DNA of 64,000 nt, taken from positions 25,041,916 through 25,105,915 of the forward strand of contig NC_052489.1 in NCBI RefSeq assembly GCF_009730915.1. The letters are read 5' to 3'. Shown here one piece after another: positions 49,126-59,985 of the stretch. Within the stretch, counting starts at the first letter, position 1. Every line of letters starts with the position of its first letter. The notes beneath the pieces are model-generated. The model was not told the origin of the DNA. It searched no databases and saw only the letters and a program-made list of their open reading frames with translations. The translations under genes were made by a program, and so were the position numbers. This stretch comes from Dioscorea cayenensis subsp. rotundata (taxonomy: Eukaryota; Streptophyta; Magnoliopsida; Dioscoreales; Dioscoreaceae).

Positions 49126-49551
49126 CTACTCAAGCTCAAAGGCAGACACAGGGAAGCTATCAGAGAGACCAGTGCCGGTCTTGAAGGTGATCTTCCCGGA
49201 AGAAGGATCCTCAATGTACATCTCCACAACAGACAGCCAAAGAAGAAGCTCTCTAGTCTTCACTCCGCTGATCTTCATCATCTTTCCCTTCTCAACAAAG
49301 GCAGTCACCTCAGTGGCATAAGACACAACTTGTTTGATCTTCTTGAATGTGTGTTCCTTCTTCTTCTTCTGGACAAGCCAAATGAATCCACCTGCACGGT
49401 TGTAACCAAACTCTTGAATGTCATCCAATGGAAACAAACCATTCGGAAGACCGAGCTCTCCGAGCACTTCGGCTGCCTTCTTCTTGCAAGCAGCGTCACC
49501 TTTTACTATCTCTGCACCTTCCCGGTGACTCTCAATGGTTTGGGATGCCAT
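49126..49551 (-). CDS. DUF538 protein, tandem copy B
   Basis: Intact 141-aa intronless DUF538 protein, differing from copy A only by Thr in SYATEV. The ATG at 49551 is in the same position relative to its TATA box. Its 3' flank (48800-49125) is homologous to the flanks of C, D and E, including AAGAAATAACAGTGATGCAT and CACACGAAGAAGATAAATAA, which copy A lacks or shows only weakly. Copy A is thus the most diverged unit outside the coding region. Confidence 0.95.
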   Translation of the reverse strand: MASQTIESHREGAEIVKGDAACKKKAAEVLGELGLPNGLFPLDDIQEFGYNRAGGFIWLVQKKKKEHTFKKIKQVVSYATEVTAFVEKGKMMKISGVKTRELLLWLSVVEMYIEDPSSGKITFKTGTGLSDSFPVSAFELE

Positions 49552-49634
49552 TTCTTGAGGAAGAATGGGTAAGTTTTGGAGGTTTAAAGTAGTTTAGGGT
49601 GATGGTGGTGGTGCTAATGGTGGTGTTGAGGTTT

Positions 49635-49645
49635 GTGTATATATA
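49635..49645 (-). promoter_or_regulatory. TATA box of DUF538 copy B
   Basis: The minus strand reads CTATATATACAC, a canonical TATA element about 90 bp upstream of the ATG. Confidence 0.7.
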
Positions 49646-49899
49646 GATGAAGATTGGAAGAACAGGGCATAAGAAAGGAGAGAGTGGAGAAGAGTTTGAA
49701 AGTTGACTTTGTATTTGAAGACTCAGACAAAGCTTCTTGGTGAACAAAAGGTTTCCATTTATTTCTTTCAATTAGAAAGTTGGGTGGGTATGCATTGGTT
49801 TTTCTTTTTATTTCTAACAAGACTTAGATTAGGCCATGATAGATATAGCTGCATGTGCGAGCATGTGAGTCATTTAATTTAAAACAAATGAAGGACCAT

Positions 49900-51660
49900 A
49901 TTTAAAATCTTTTTCCTTTTTGTCTGATTTATTTATGTATTTATTAACAAAAGTAACAAACGCGGCCCCACAAAAAGTATCAAAGAATAGGCAAATACGG
50001 GTGTGCACTAATCACGATGGTTTAATAACTTTTTAGAGATTTATTAACTCGGACAAACGTTATACGGAATGATTAGAGTTCTTTCATGTGCAAGGTGAGA
50101 GAACCTATATAATTAGGAGAAATGTTACTAGATATTTAGTCCTCATGTTTGACCATGCATCTATTTATTAATCCTTTTTGTCATCTGATTGCTTTTATTT
50201 TTGGCAATATTTGGAAACAAATTATTTTTAAAATTTCTATGATATATTTGGCAGGCATAAATAATGATTCAACCACATTTATCAAATAAATATATAAATA
50301 TATATCAAGAGGACCAGTATTATAGGGACTTTCGTAAATAAATTATCTACAAATGAACGTCAAATGTTGGATTTGATATCACCCATTCAAATGAAAAGTA
50401 CTCTATAATAGTGCTGTCAACATTACTAAGTTAGACTAAGAGTGTTTTTATGAACAATAGCATAATAAAAAATATGGGATAGGTAGTTTTTCATCTCAAC
50501 CATCTGAACTTGATCGCAATAGCAAAAAATTAAATCCCACCAATCCACCCTTATTTGCACCCTCTCTTTTATATTTGTCATCTGTGAACGCTTTGCGGAT
50601 GTCCGCAAATAAGGAATCGCCACATATATATATATATATATATATATTTGGTTGGCTTTTGTACAATGTCGATTTTGGTAAAATAGCAAAAATCATTATT
50701 ATTCACATCACATAGCCATATAAAAAACATCATTAATAATAAAAAAAAAACTAGAATTTTGTTCAATAATTGATGGTGTCCATAATCCCAAGCGTTGTTG
50801 TTAAGACAAGAGATCAGCGCTCTCTCACAGGCTATTATTAGTATCTATTTGTTCTAGCAAAATAGATGAAATGATTCTTTCACCAAGTAGAATCTTTAGC
50901 TTTGTTTTTCTCCTTAACAATGTGAAATTTATGTTGGTGAAATGTGATTAGATTCTTACCGTAAGTATGAAATTTATGGCAAATGCATATATGGTCCTTT
51001 TGGAGGACCAACCTTGAACATGTCTACTAACATTTGGAATTTGTCACATAAGCTATATTTTTAAATATTTGGTTAGAAAAAAAACTGCATATTCAAATAA
51101 TATTTCTTGCCACCAGTTGTATCCCTATTAAGAGTGATCATATTCTTCTAGTTTAGTCATTTGTAGCCCAAGATTCGAAGCAATTGAGATTGAGAGACCT
51201 CTACTTTTTTTGTTCCGAAGATTGAGGGAACCCTAGAATTAAGGAGGTGTCCAAAGATTTTTAACATTTCACAACTTTCACAGTGACTATGAATAGATAA
51301 TCAAATAGATGCATTAATTGAAGATTTTATCTCGCTTTTTCTGTTCTTTTAAACCTCTTGCAAGCCACTTAACCACCCTAGTATAACTCATTTTATATAA
51401 CCTTTTTTATTTCTCTCTTTCTAATACACTTCTCTTTTTTACTCTGTGCTACACTTCCTTTATTTATATGCTACACCCCCTTTATTTATATTTGTATCAG
51501 TTATATTTCTATTATATTTAGGATGATTTATTAAATTAGAAAAATACAAAAGAAATCGCATGGCTTTGATAATAAATTATAAATATAGAGAGGTTAGACA
51601 CATTGGAGATCACCTTGTATAAGGTCTACTCAATAATATAAAGTATATTATTATTATTAT
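49900..51660. other. Spacer of DUF538 unit B
   Basis: AT-rich upstream DNA homologous to the spacers of units A, D and E. A TA microsatellite lies at 50623-50647 and an ATT microsatellite at 51646-51664. No other gene seen. Confidence 0.7.
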
Positions 51661-51663
51661 TAT

Positions 51664-52945
51664 TAGGGAAAATTATTTAAAAATCCTTATGAAGTTTCAT
51701 TTTTCCTCTGCAGTCACTTTGACATTTGCACTTCCCATATAGTCCCTACTTTTTACATAGCTTCTTTTTTTACTCCTTGTTGTGGCACCCTTAACCCTTT
51801 AGAGGCTTTTTTCTCTAATGATAGAAATGCCCCTCTCTTTCGCCTCCCGCCCAATCACATTAACCTTTTGGTAGGTAATGGCAGAAGCCATCATCTTCAT
51901 CCTCTTTTACTGTACTTCATCTTCATCTTCATCTTCATCTTCATCTTTATCATCTATCTCCTGTTCTTCTTCTCCTTGTCGTTGTTCTTCTTGTTTGCCT
52001 CCTTTCTGTCATTCAAGTAAGCAACATCTCCATTCCTATTGTTCAGTTTTGTGGGAGATGTAGTTCAGTTTTGGTTACTTCCTCTTTACGTTTTTGTTAA
52101 CCTATGGGTTTCTCCAATGTTTACGCAAGTATAAGTCATTATGGAGAAATCTTATGCTGTGACTCATTTCAAAGGCGAAGGATGGCTACTATAATTCAAG
52201 GTCTCTGTTGTCTCTACGACAGAGGTCAGGTAATACTTAGCATTGACTAGAGTGGAAGCCATTTCTGTATTCAATTGAAATTACACAAAATCATCATATT
52301 TTACATAGCATGAGGATATTTTACACAGGAAAAAATGTATATTATACAAAAAAACTAAAAAACCCAAAATAATACACACGAAAGCATGAAACCCACACAG
52401 CCGAAAGTCGGATTCTACACAGGAAACCCAAAAAAATACACACGAAAAGCACACTACCAATCTGCAGCAAGTCGGCCGATTTCTCCTTACTTTTTTATTT
52501 GTGTGGTTTGCAAGAAGGCTCACAAGTTTGTGGAAACTTCGGTCGAAAGACGAGAGTGCGAAGGGAAGAACAAGGTCGTCGGCAAACGAACAAGAAGAAG
52601 AAAGTCATAGGCAAAAGAAAAAGAAGAAGAAGAATGGTTTCCACTGCGACGAAGCATATAAGTAAAAGACCAAGAGCCGCCTAAGCAGTTACAGGAGGTG
52701 GGTTTCCAACTGTTGGGCGGTTTCCAACCCCAGTTCAGTCATTTCCCCGCTTTTAGGTTTTAGAACTTGAACAATGACAAAGATGACATTTCCATGGCCA
52801 ATTAACTACACCTTAACATCCGTTAGTGCCTTTTGGATTTGATAAAAATTAATTTGAAATGGAGGGACCTTTGAAGAATAAGCAAACTTCAAGGGATTTT
52901 TAAGGCATCTGCAAACTATAGAGGGACTTATAGATAATTACATGT
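51664..52945. mobile_element. Unclassified element with inverted ends in an (ATT)n site
   Basis: About 1.28 kb between two remnants of an ATT microsatellite that is uninterrupted in unit E (61096-61128). Its ends are imperfectly inverted: ...ATTATTTAAAAATCCTTATGAAGTTT at the left pairs with the reverse complement of right-end AAACTTCAAGGGATTTTTAAGG, and TCCCTCTATAG-type words recur. The interior has a (TTCATC)n hexamer run (51895-51950) encoding a Ser-rich frame and a GAAGAA-rich stretch (52585-52635) encoding a Lys/Arg-rich frame; both look like low-complexity translations, not genes. Target duplication is masked by the microsatellite. Confidence 0.55.
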
Positions 52946-53521
52946 TATTATTATCACTTTAAGTAGAAGATGGAGAATGGAGTAGACTACCAACTTTCTT
53001 GTTCATCAAATGGTAAAAACCAATGTATTTTTTAATCATAAATTAAAAACCAAAATTGTTTTAAAAAATTAATTATTGAAAATTCAATCCATAATAAGTT
53101 ATTTTTATATCTAGCAAGCATTACAATCTACTATGGGATACTCAAGGAATTAATACTCATCAAAGAACACTGATGATCCGCTCTAAGAGTGGTTACATTA
53201 TTTGTTATTATTGCTAATTCTAAAACCTGGTTTGAGGAGGATTTTCTGAAATATTAAACATCTGTGATGTAGGAGGACATCCTAAGAGAACATAATGGGG
53301 GTTAGCTGATGCTTTGGTTACTTATGGGTATGCGGACTCTTATTCATCAAAAGGACATAAATTAATGAAGAAGCTTGCAAATTCTTATTCTTTATGTTAA
53401 GAAATAACAGTGATGCATATTCGCTACAGAACAACCATAAATTAAACAGTGAAAAAACTGCACACGAAGAAGATAAATAACACCGGCTCTAGCTATATAG
53501 ATCTCCAATTAATGTATCTCT

Positions 53522-53947
53522 CTACTCAAGCTCAAAGGCAGACACAGGGAAGCTATCAGAGAGACCAGTGCCAGTCTTGAAGGTGATCTTCCCGGAAGAA
53601 GGATCCTCAATGTACATCTCCACAACAGACAGCCAAAGAAGAAGCTCTCTAGTCTTCACTCCGCTGATCTTCATCATCTTTCCCTTCTCAACAAAGGCAG
53701 TCACCTCAGTGGCATAAGACACAACTTGTTTGATCTTCTTGAATGTGTGTTCCTTCTTCTTCTTCTGGACAAGCCAAATGAATCCACCTGCACGGTTGTA
53801 ACCAAACTCTTGAATGTCATCCAATGGAAACAAACCATTCGGAAGACCGAGCTCTCCGAGCACTTCGGCGGCCTTCTTCTTGCAAGAGGCGTCACCTTTT
53901 ACTATCTCTGCACCTTCCCGGTGACTCTCAATGGTTTGGGATGCCAT
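53522..53947 (-). CDS. DUF538 protein, tandem copy C
   Basis: Intact 141-aa intronless DUF538 protein with Ser in GDASCKKK (Ala in A and B) and Thr in SYATEV. Its protein is identical to copy E. The upstream region shares with copy D an altered TATA element. A MULE lies 360 bp upstream of the ATG (54310-55574). Confidence 0.95.
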   Translation of the reverse strand: MASQTIESHREGAEIVKGDASCKKKAAEVLGELGLPNGLFPLDDIQEFGYNRAGGFIWLVQKKKKEHTFKKIKQVVSYATEVTAFVEKGKMMKISGVKTRELLLWLSVVEMYIEDPSSGKITFKTGTGLSDSFPVSAFELE

Positions 53948-54031
53948 TTCTTGAGGAAGAATGGATGAGTTTTGGAGGTTTGAAGTAGTTTAGGGTGATG
54001 GTGGTGGCGGTAATGGTGGTGTTGAACTTTG

Positions 54032-54042
54032 TGTAAATATAG
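54032..54042 (-). promoter_or_regulatory. Altered TATA element of DUF538 copy C
   Basis: The minus strand reads CTATATTTACAC where copies B and E have CTATATATACAC. The A-to-T change weakens the match to TATAWAW but keeps an AT-rich core. Confidence 0.55.
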
Positions 54043-54309
54043 ATGAAGATTGGAAGAACAGGGCACAAGAAAGGAGAGAGTGGAGAAGAGTTTAAACTTT
54101 GACTTTGAATTCGTAGACCCAGACAAAGTTTCTTGGTCAACAAAAGGTTTCTATTTATTTCTTTCAATGAGAAAGTTGGGTGGATATGAATTGGTTTTTC
54201 TTTCTTTCTATTAAGCCATGATTTGTATCATCCGTCCATAGATACAGGTGCATGGGCGAGCATGTGGGTCATTTTATCTTATACTAATGAAGGACCATAT
54301 TTAAAAAAA

Positions 54310-55574
54310 GGTCATTTAATAAAATGACCTTTTTTTTTTAATTAAACCAAATGGCCCTAGGACCATTTTAATTGTCAAAATCGCCCTAGGATCATCACAT
54401 CACCCATATGGGTGATGTGATATGCTGACTGGGCGCTGACTGGGCTGATGACGTGCCATTTTTAAATAAAAAATCCTGTTTTTTTTTCATTTTAACCTTG
54501 AATTGTTTTCTAATCAATAAGTTGGCTTATTCTTGAGTTTTTTTACCAAATTTTTTTTTAAAAAATTTATTAAACTTTTAAAATTTATTAAACTTTTAAT
54601 TAATTTTTTTAAAAATATATAAGTGTGTTTTTTAAATTTAAATCCCTTATTTCTTTTATAATTAATAAATAATCTTTTCCCTTTGATTATTTAACCCAAA
54701 TTTTATTTAAAAAAATATGTAGTTTTTTAATTTATTTTAAAAAATTAATTTTAAAGAATATATTTGAATATGAAAACACAAATTTTAAAATTTTAACTTT
54801 TAAAAATATTAAACCTTTAATGAAACAACTTTTTAAGCAATATATAAGTGTGGCTTTTTATTTGTATTATAATTAACAAAAACTCTTTGATTACTTAACC
54901 CAAATTTTGCTTAAAAAAATAATGTAATTTTTTTTAATATATTAAAAAATTAATTTAAATAATATATTTGAATATGAAAACACAAATTTATTTTTTAATT
55001 AAATCGTTAAATCAATAATAAATTTTAAAATTATTTAAAATTAAAAAGCATAATTGCATTTAAATATAAAGTAAAGTTACATCATATATTTTTCACTTGC
55101 CTAGGCCAAGTAGTTCTATAATGACCGGGTTGTTTACAAATAGAGCATAAATTATGTCTAATAGGATCAGGGCTTCTATCCATATGCATTTGTTTACGTC
55201 TGATCTTTGGTCGGCCAGCAGTACGGCGACCAACAGGTGGAACCATTTTTGGCCCATTTTTGGCCAGCAGTACGTCGACCAACAGGTGGAACCATTTATT
55301 AATAAATTTTAAAAGTTTAATAATTTTTTTAAAAAAAAATTGGTCAAAAAAACCCAAGAATAAGTCAACTTATTGATTAGAAAACAATTCAAGAGTTAAA
55401 ATAAAAAAAATCAGGATTTTTTTATTTAAAAATACCACGTCAGCAGCCCAGTCAGCATATCACATCACCAATGTGGGTGATGTGATGGTCCTAGGGCCAT
55501 TTTGACAATTAAAATGGCCCTAGGGCCATTTGGTTTAATTAAAAAAAAAAGGAGGGTCATTTATTAAATGGCCC
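54310..55574. mobile_element. Non-autonomous MULE upstream of DUF538 copy C
   Basis: 1265 bp with terminal inverted repeats of at least 170 bp: GGTCATTTAATAAAATGACC...AATTAAACCAAATGGCCCTAGG at the left and the complementary order at the right, including CATCACATCACCCA and GCTGACTGGG. Array unit D has the uninterrupted site at about 57765-57785 (attaaaaaaaaatg), so the insertion postdates the C/D duplication. The target duplication is A-rich and cannot be measured exactly. It carries a remnant of a MURA transposase C-terminus. Confidence 0.88.
55082..55240 (-). pseudogene. MURA transposase C-terminal zinc-knuckle remnant
   Basis: The minus-strand frame reads GRRTAGRPKIRRK, a basic GRP(R/K) hook, then CSICKQPGHYRTTW. 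In MURA-type transposases the C-terminal CCHC knuckle is C-x2-C-x4-H-x4-C; here C, C and H are present and the last Cys is Trp. The segment upstream contains a local duplication of the GGCCAGCAGTACG(G/T)CGACC block (55211-55295). Only this tail of the transposase survives, showing the element is a deletion derivative of an autonomous MULE. Confidence 0.7.
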
Positions 55575-55583
55575 AAAAAAAAT

Positions 55584-56570
55584 GTTTTGTCTAGTTTATT
55601 AGTATTATTTTTTTAACAAAAATGATAAGCACCGCCTTATAAAGAGTATCAAAGGATATATAAACAACTATGGTAGTGCACCAATTATGGTAGTTTATAT
55701 TTTTTAACTTAGTTAAACGAACATCATATGAAGAGATTAAAGTTTTTTTATGTGCATGCCCAAAAAATATTTTAGGAACTAAACAAAGTTAATAAATCCT
55801 TGCCATGCAATCGGTGAGAGAAATAATCTTTGTTAGTTGGTGTACGGTTCAAATTTAGGTTTTTGGGTTAAGGAAAATGGTGAACCCGGCAATGGCGCAT
55901 GTGTAGTGTGCATAGTGAGAGAATCTGCCTTGTTAGGAGAAATGTCGGATATTTAGCTCTCTTGTTTGACCATCTGTCTATTAATCCTCATTGTCATCTT
56001 ATTGATGTTATTTTTGGCAATATTTGGAAGAAACAAATTATTTTTAAAATTTATATGATATATTTGGCCGGCATAAATAATGATTCGACCATATTTCAAA
56101 CAAATATATAAATATATATTGAGTACGATCGAGTATTCTAGGGGCGTTCGTAAATAAGTTATCTATGAATGAACTTCCTTCTATCAACTCTTAGATTTGA
56201 TATCATCCATTCGAATGAATAGTTATAATCTATAATATTGTTGTCAATAGTACTAAGTGAGATGAATGATGTTTTTATGAACAGTGGCACATAAAAAAAA
56301 GGTGGAATATGCAATATTTTCATCTCAACCATCTAAACTTAATCGCAACAGTAAAAAACTAAATCCCACTTATCCACCCTTATTTGCACCCCCTCTTTTA
56401 TATTTGTCATCTGCGGATGTCCGCAAATAACACATCACCATATTTGTGTGTATATATATATATATATAGCCGGCTTTTGTACAATGTCAATTTTAGTAAA
56501 ATAGCAAAAATCATTATATTAAATCTAGCTAGTCTTATTATTCTCGTCATATAGCTATATAAAAAACATC
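55584..56570. other. Spacer of DUF538 unit C
   Basis: AT-rich, homologous to 57785-58041 and to spacer parts of units B and E. Contains a TA microsatellite (56453-56468). No gene. Confidence 0.7.
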
Positions 56571-56987
56571 ATTAAGAACAAAATGGGGGTTAGCTGATGC
56601 TTTGGTTACTTATGGGTAGGCAGACTCCAGGACTTTCACTCCACTACAGGAGGTATGATCGAACACCTTACATAAAAGTCATGGTGTCAATAACCAAAAT
56701 ATTGTAGGGGTTGTAATTTTATTTAAGGTTTTTTTTTCAAGTTTATAAAACATAAAAAAATAAAAATAAAATAATTCATAAACACATAGATTCATCAGAA
56801 GAAGAAGATTACAGTTATTCATCAAGAGGACATATACGTGAAGAAACTTGCAAATTATTATTCTTTATGTTAAGAAATAACGCATATTCACTACAGAGCA
56901 ATAATAAATTAAACAGTGAAAAACTGCACACGAAGAAGATAAATAACACCGGCTCTAGCTATATAGATCTCCAATTAATGTATCTCT

Positions 56988-57413
56988 CTACTCAAGCTCA
57001 AAGGCAGACACAGGGAAGCTATCAGAGAGACCAGTGCCAGTCTTGAAGGTGATCTTCCCGGAAGAAGGATCCTCAATGTACATCTCCACAACAGACAGCC
57101 AAAGAAGAAGCTCTCTAGTCTTCACTCCGCTGATCTTCATCATCTTTCCCTTCTCAACAAAGGCAGTCACCTCAGTGGCATAAGACACAACTTGTTTGAT
57201 CTTCTTGAATGTGTGTTCCTTCTTCTTCTTCTGGACAAGCCAAATGAATCCACCTGCACGGTTGTAACCAAACTCTTGAATGTCATCCAATGGAAACAAA
57301 CCAATCGGAAGACCGAGCTCTCCGAGCACTTCGGCGGCCTTCTTCTTGCAAGAGGCGTCACCTTTTACTATCTCTGCACCTTCCCGGTGACTCTCAATGG
57401 TTTGGGATGCCAT
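56988..57413 (-). CDS. DUF538 protein, tandem copy D
   Basis: Intact 141-aa intronless DUF538 protein, identical to copy C except Ile for Asn in LP(N/I)GLF, a position conserved as Asn/Lys-type in the family motif LP-GL-PL. Flanks and promoter are closest to copy C, so C and D are the most recent duplicates. It has the same altered TATA element. Confidence 0.95.
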   Translation of the reverse strand: MASQTIESHREGAEIVKGDASCKKKAAEVLGELGLPIGLFPLDDIQEFGYNRAGGFIWLVQKKKKEHTFKKIKQVVSYATEVTAFVEKGKMMKISGVKTRELLLWLSVVEMYIEDPSSGKITFKTGTGLSDSFPVSAFELE

Positions 57414-57497
57414 TTCTTGAGGAAGAATGGATGAGTTTTGGAGGTTTGAAGTAGTTTAGGGTGATGGTGGTGGCGGTAATGGTGGTATTGAACTTTG

Positions 57498-57508
57498 TGT
57501 AAATATAG
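57498..57508 (-). promoter_or_regulatory. Altered TATA element of DUF538 copy D
   Basis: The minus strand reads CTATATTTACAC, as in copy C. Confidence 0.55.
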
Positions 57509-58041
57509 ATGAAGATTGGAAGAACAGGGCACAAGAAAGGAGAGAGTGGAGAAGAGTTTAAACTTTGACTTTGAATTCGTAGACCCAGACAAAGTTTCTT
57601 GGTCAACAAAAGGTTTCTATTTATTTCTTTCAATGAGAAAGTTGGGTGGATATGAATTGGTTTTTCTTTCTTTCTATTAAGCCATGATTTGTATCATCCG
57701 TCCATAGATATAGGTGCATGGGCGAGCATGTGAGTCATTTTATTTTAAACAAATGAAGGACCATATATATTAAAAAAAAATGTTTTTTCTAGTTTATTAG
57801 TATTATTTTTTTAACAAAAACGATAAGCACAGCCTTATAAAGAGTATCAAAAGATATATAGACAACTATGGTAGTGCACCAATTACGGTGGTTTATATTT
57901 TTTAACTTAGTTAAACGAACATTATATGGAGAGATTAAAGACTTTTTATGTGCATGCCCAAAAAATATTTTAGGAACTAATCGAAGTTAATAAATCCTTG
58001 CCATGCAATCAGTGAGAGAAATAATCTTTATTAGTTGGTGT

Positions 58042-58985
58042 TGTTGAGAAGTTGATTGAAGACAAGACCCGGATTGCCTGCATGGTGAGCAAGTAAGGTG
58101 TATGGAGCTGAGGCAGGTCAGGTGCACCGGAAGGGAAGCAAACGGGCATGGCTTTGAGACACTGAGTATGAAGACCTACTCTGTTCAGTAAGCAGGGCAT
58201 GGATGCTATGTCGTATGAGTAGTTGAGCAGTTGAAGCCTTTATTTGTGTATGTACTAATATATATGTATCTCTGGAAGTGAGTGGAGAGCCAATGGTTAA
58301 GTGAGTCTAGATTATGTTTAGACCAATGGGAAGTTGTTTTGGTGTATCTACCAATGGGTATTAAGCTTAGTGCTTTACTTGTCTGTAGTTTTTTTGTTTT
58401 TTATATATATTACCAGAAGCTAGTGGATGCAGTGGATTGGCTGAGAAACTCTTCTGTCTCCCTGTTTTTATTCTTTACCTTGACTTTTTGACTCCAAGCA
58501 AAACAAGATGTGAAAAAACCTCCAAGCATATCGTCGAACACCTTGGATCACACTCTTGTTCATCTTCCATATCACAACAAACTGGTATCAGAGCTCCGGT
58601 GATGGCAACCAGCAGCTCGTCGGTGACTGAGGGGGCACCAATGTGTCTCTCTCAGCCGTCAGTCCCTGTGTTCACCGGGCAAGAATATGGGCGGTGGAAC
58701 CTGCGGATGAAGACCGTGTTCAGGTCTCAGGAGTTGTGGGACTTGGTGGAGAACGGCATGACTGAGTCGAAGGACGAGGCAGTGGAGAGGGACAACCGGA
58801 AGCGAGATGCAAAGGCGATGTGCCTGATCCAGCAGGCGGTAGACGGACCGAACCTCGATCGGATCGCTGAGGCCAAATCAACGCATGAAGCTTGGGAGAT
58901 TTTGAGGAAGCATTGCATGGGAACGTCCAAAGTGTTGTCTGTGAGGATCCAAGCCCTCCGACAAGACTTCGAGACGTTACAAATG
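58042..58985 (+). mobile_element. Ty1/copia-type retrotransposon, 5' part, running into the gap
   Basis: The LTR is 58042-58579 (TGTTGAGAAG...CACAACA), the PBS TGGTATCAGAGC starts at 58583, then gag. The left flank ggtgt (58037-58041) is the likely first copy of a 5-bp target duplication; the homologous unit C spacer continues uninterrupted (ttagttggtgtacgg). The rest of the element, its 3' LTR and the second duplication lie in the N gap, since spacer sequence resumes after it. Confidence 0.85.
58602..58985 (+). CDS. Copia gag N-terminal part (partial)
   Basis: Start ATG at 58602, 19 bp after the PBS. The frame reads MATSSSSV, then FTGQEYGRWNLRMKTVFRSQ, LWDLVENG, a DAKAM-LI stretch, and AWEILRKHCMG. 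This is the DUF4219/UBN2 type gag of plant Ty1/copia elements (typical: F-G-NY--W---M---L----LW--V--G, ..A...I...V......I....A.EAW..L...Y.G). Open up to the gap; the remainder is not sequenced. Confidence 0.85.
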
Positions 58986-59985
58986 NNNNNNNNNNNNNNN
59001 NNNNNNNNNNNNNNNNNNNNNNNNNNNNNNNNNNNNNNNNNNNNNNNNNNNNNNNNNNNNNNNNNNNNNNNNNNNNNNNNNNNNNNNNNNNNNNNNNNNN
59101 NNNNNNNNNNNNNNNNNNNNNNNNNNNNNNNNNNNNNNNNNNNNNNNNNNNNNNNNNNNNNNNNNNNNNNNNNNNNNNNNNNNNNNNNNNNNNNNNNNNN
59201 NNNNNNNNNNNNNNNNNNNNNNNNNNNNNNNNNNNNNNNNNNNNNNNNNNNNNNNNNNNNNNNNNNNNNNNNNNNNNNNNNNNNNNNNNNNNNNNNNNNN
59301 NNNNNNNNNNNNNNNNNNNNNNNNNNNNNNNNNNNNNNNNNNNNNNNNNNNNNNNNNNNNNNNNNNNNNNNNNNNNNNNNNNNNNNNNNNNNNNNNNNNN
59401 NNNNNNNNNNNNNNNNNNNNNNNNNNNNNNNNNNNNNNNNNNNNNNNNNNNNNNNNNNNNNNNNNNNNNNNNNNNNNNNNNNNNNNNNNNNNNNNNNNNN
59501 NNNNNNNNNNNNNNNNNNNNNNNNNNNNNNNNNNNNNNNNNNNNNNNNNNNNNNNNNNNNNNNNNNNNNNNNNNNNNNNNNNNNNNNNNNNNNNNNNNNN
59601 NNNNNNNNNNNNNNNNNNNNNNNNNNNNNNNNNNNNNNNNNNNNNNNNNNNNNNNNNNNNNNNNNNNNNNNNNNNNNNNNNNNNNNNNNNNNNNNNNNNN
59701 NNNNNNNNNNNNNNNNNNNNNNNNNNNNNNNNNNNNNNNNNNNNNNNNNNNNNNNNNNNNNNNNNNNNNNNNNNNNNNNNNNNNNNNNNNNNNNNNNNNN
59801 NNNNNNNNNNNNNNNNNNNNNNNNNNNNNNNNNNNNNNNNNNNNNNNNNNNNNNNNNNNNNNNNNNNNNNNNNNNNNNNNNNNNNNNNNNNNNNNNNNNN
59901 NNNNNNNNNNNNNNNNNNNNNNNNNNNNNNNNNNNNNNNNNNNNNNNNNNNNNNNNNNNNNNNNNNNNNNNNNNNNNNNNNNNNN
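58986..59985. other. Assembly gap (1000 N)
   Basis: Exactly 1000 Ns, the usual placeholder for a gap of unknown length. Apparent long open frames across it are meaningless. Confidence 0.99.

Noticed and set aside
51878-52063. Ser-rich small protein frame
   Set aside because: It is the translation of a (TTCATC)n hexamer run. It has no conserved context and lies inside an inverted-end element.
52386-52684. Lys/Arg-rich small protein frames
   Set aside because: Produced by GAAGAA-rich low-complexity DNA in the same element. No domain or splice support.
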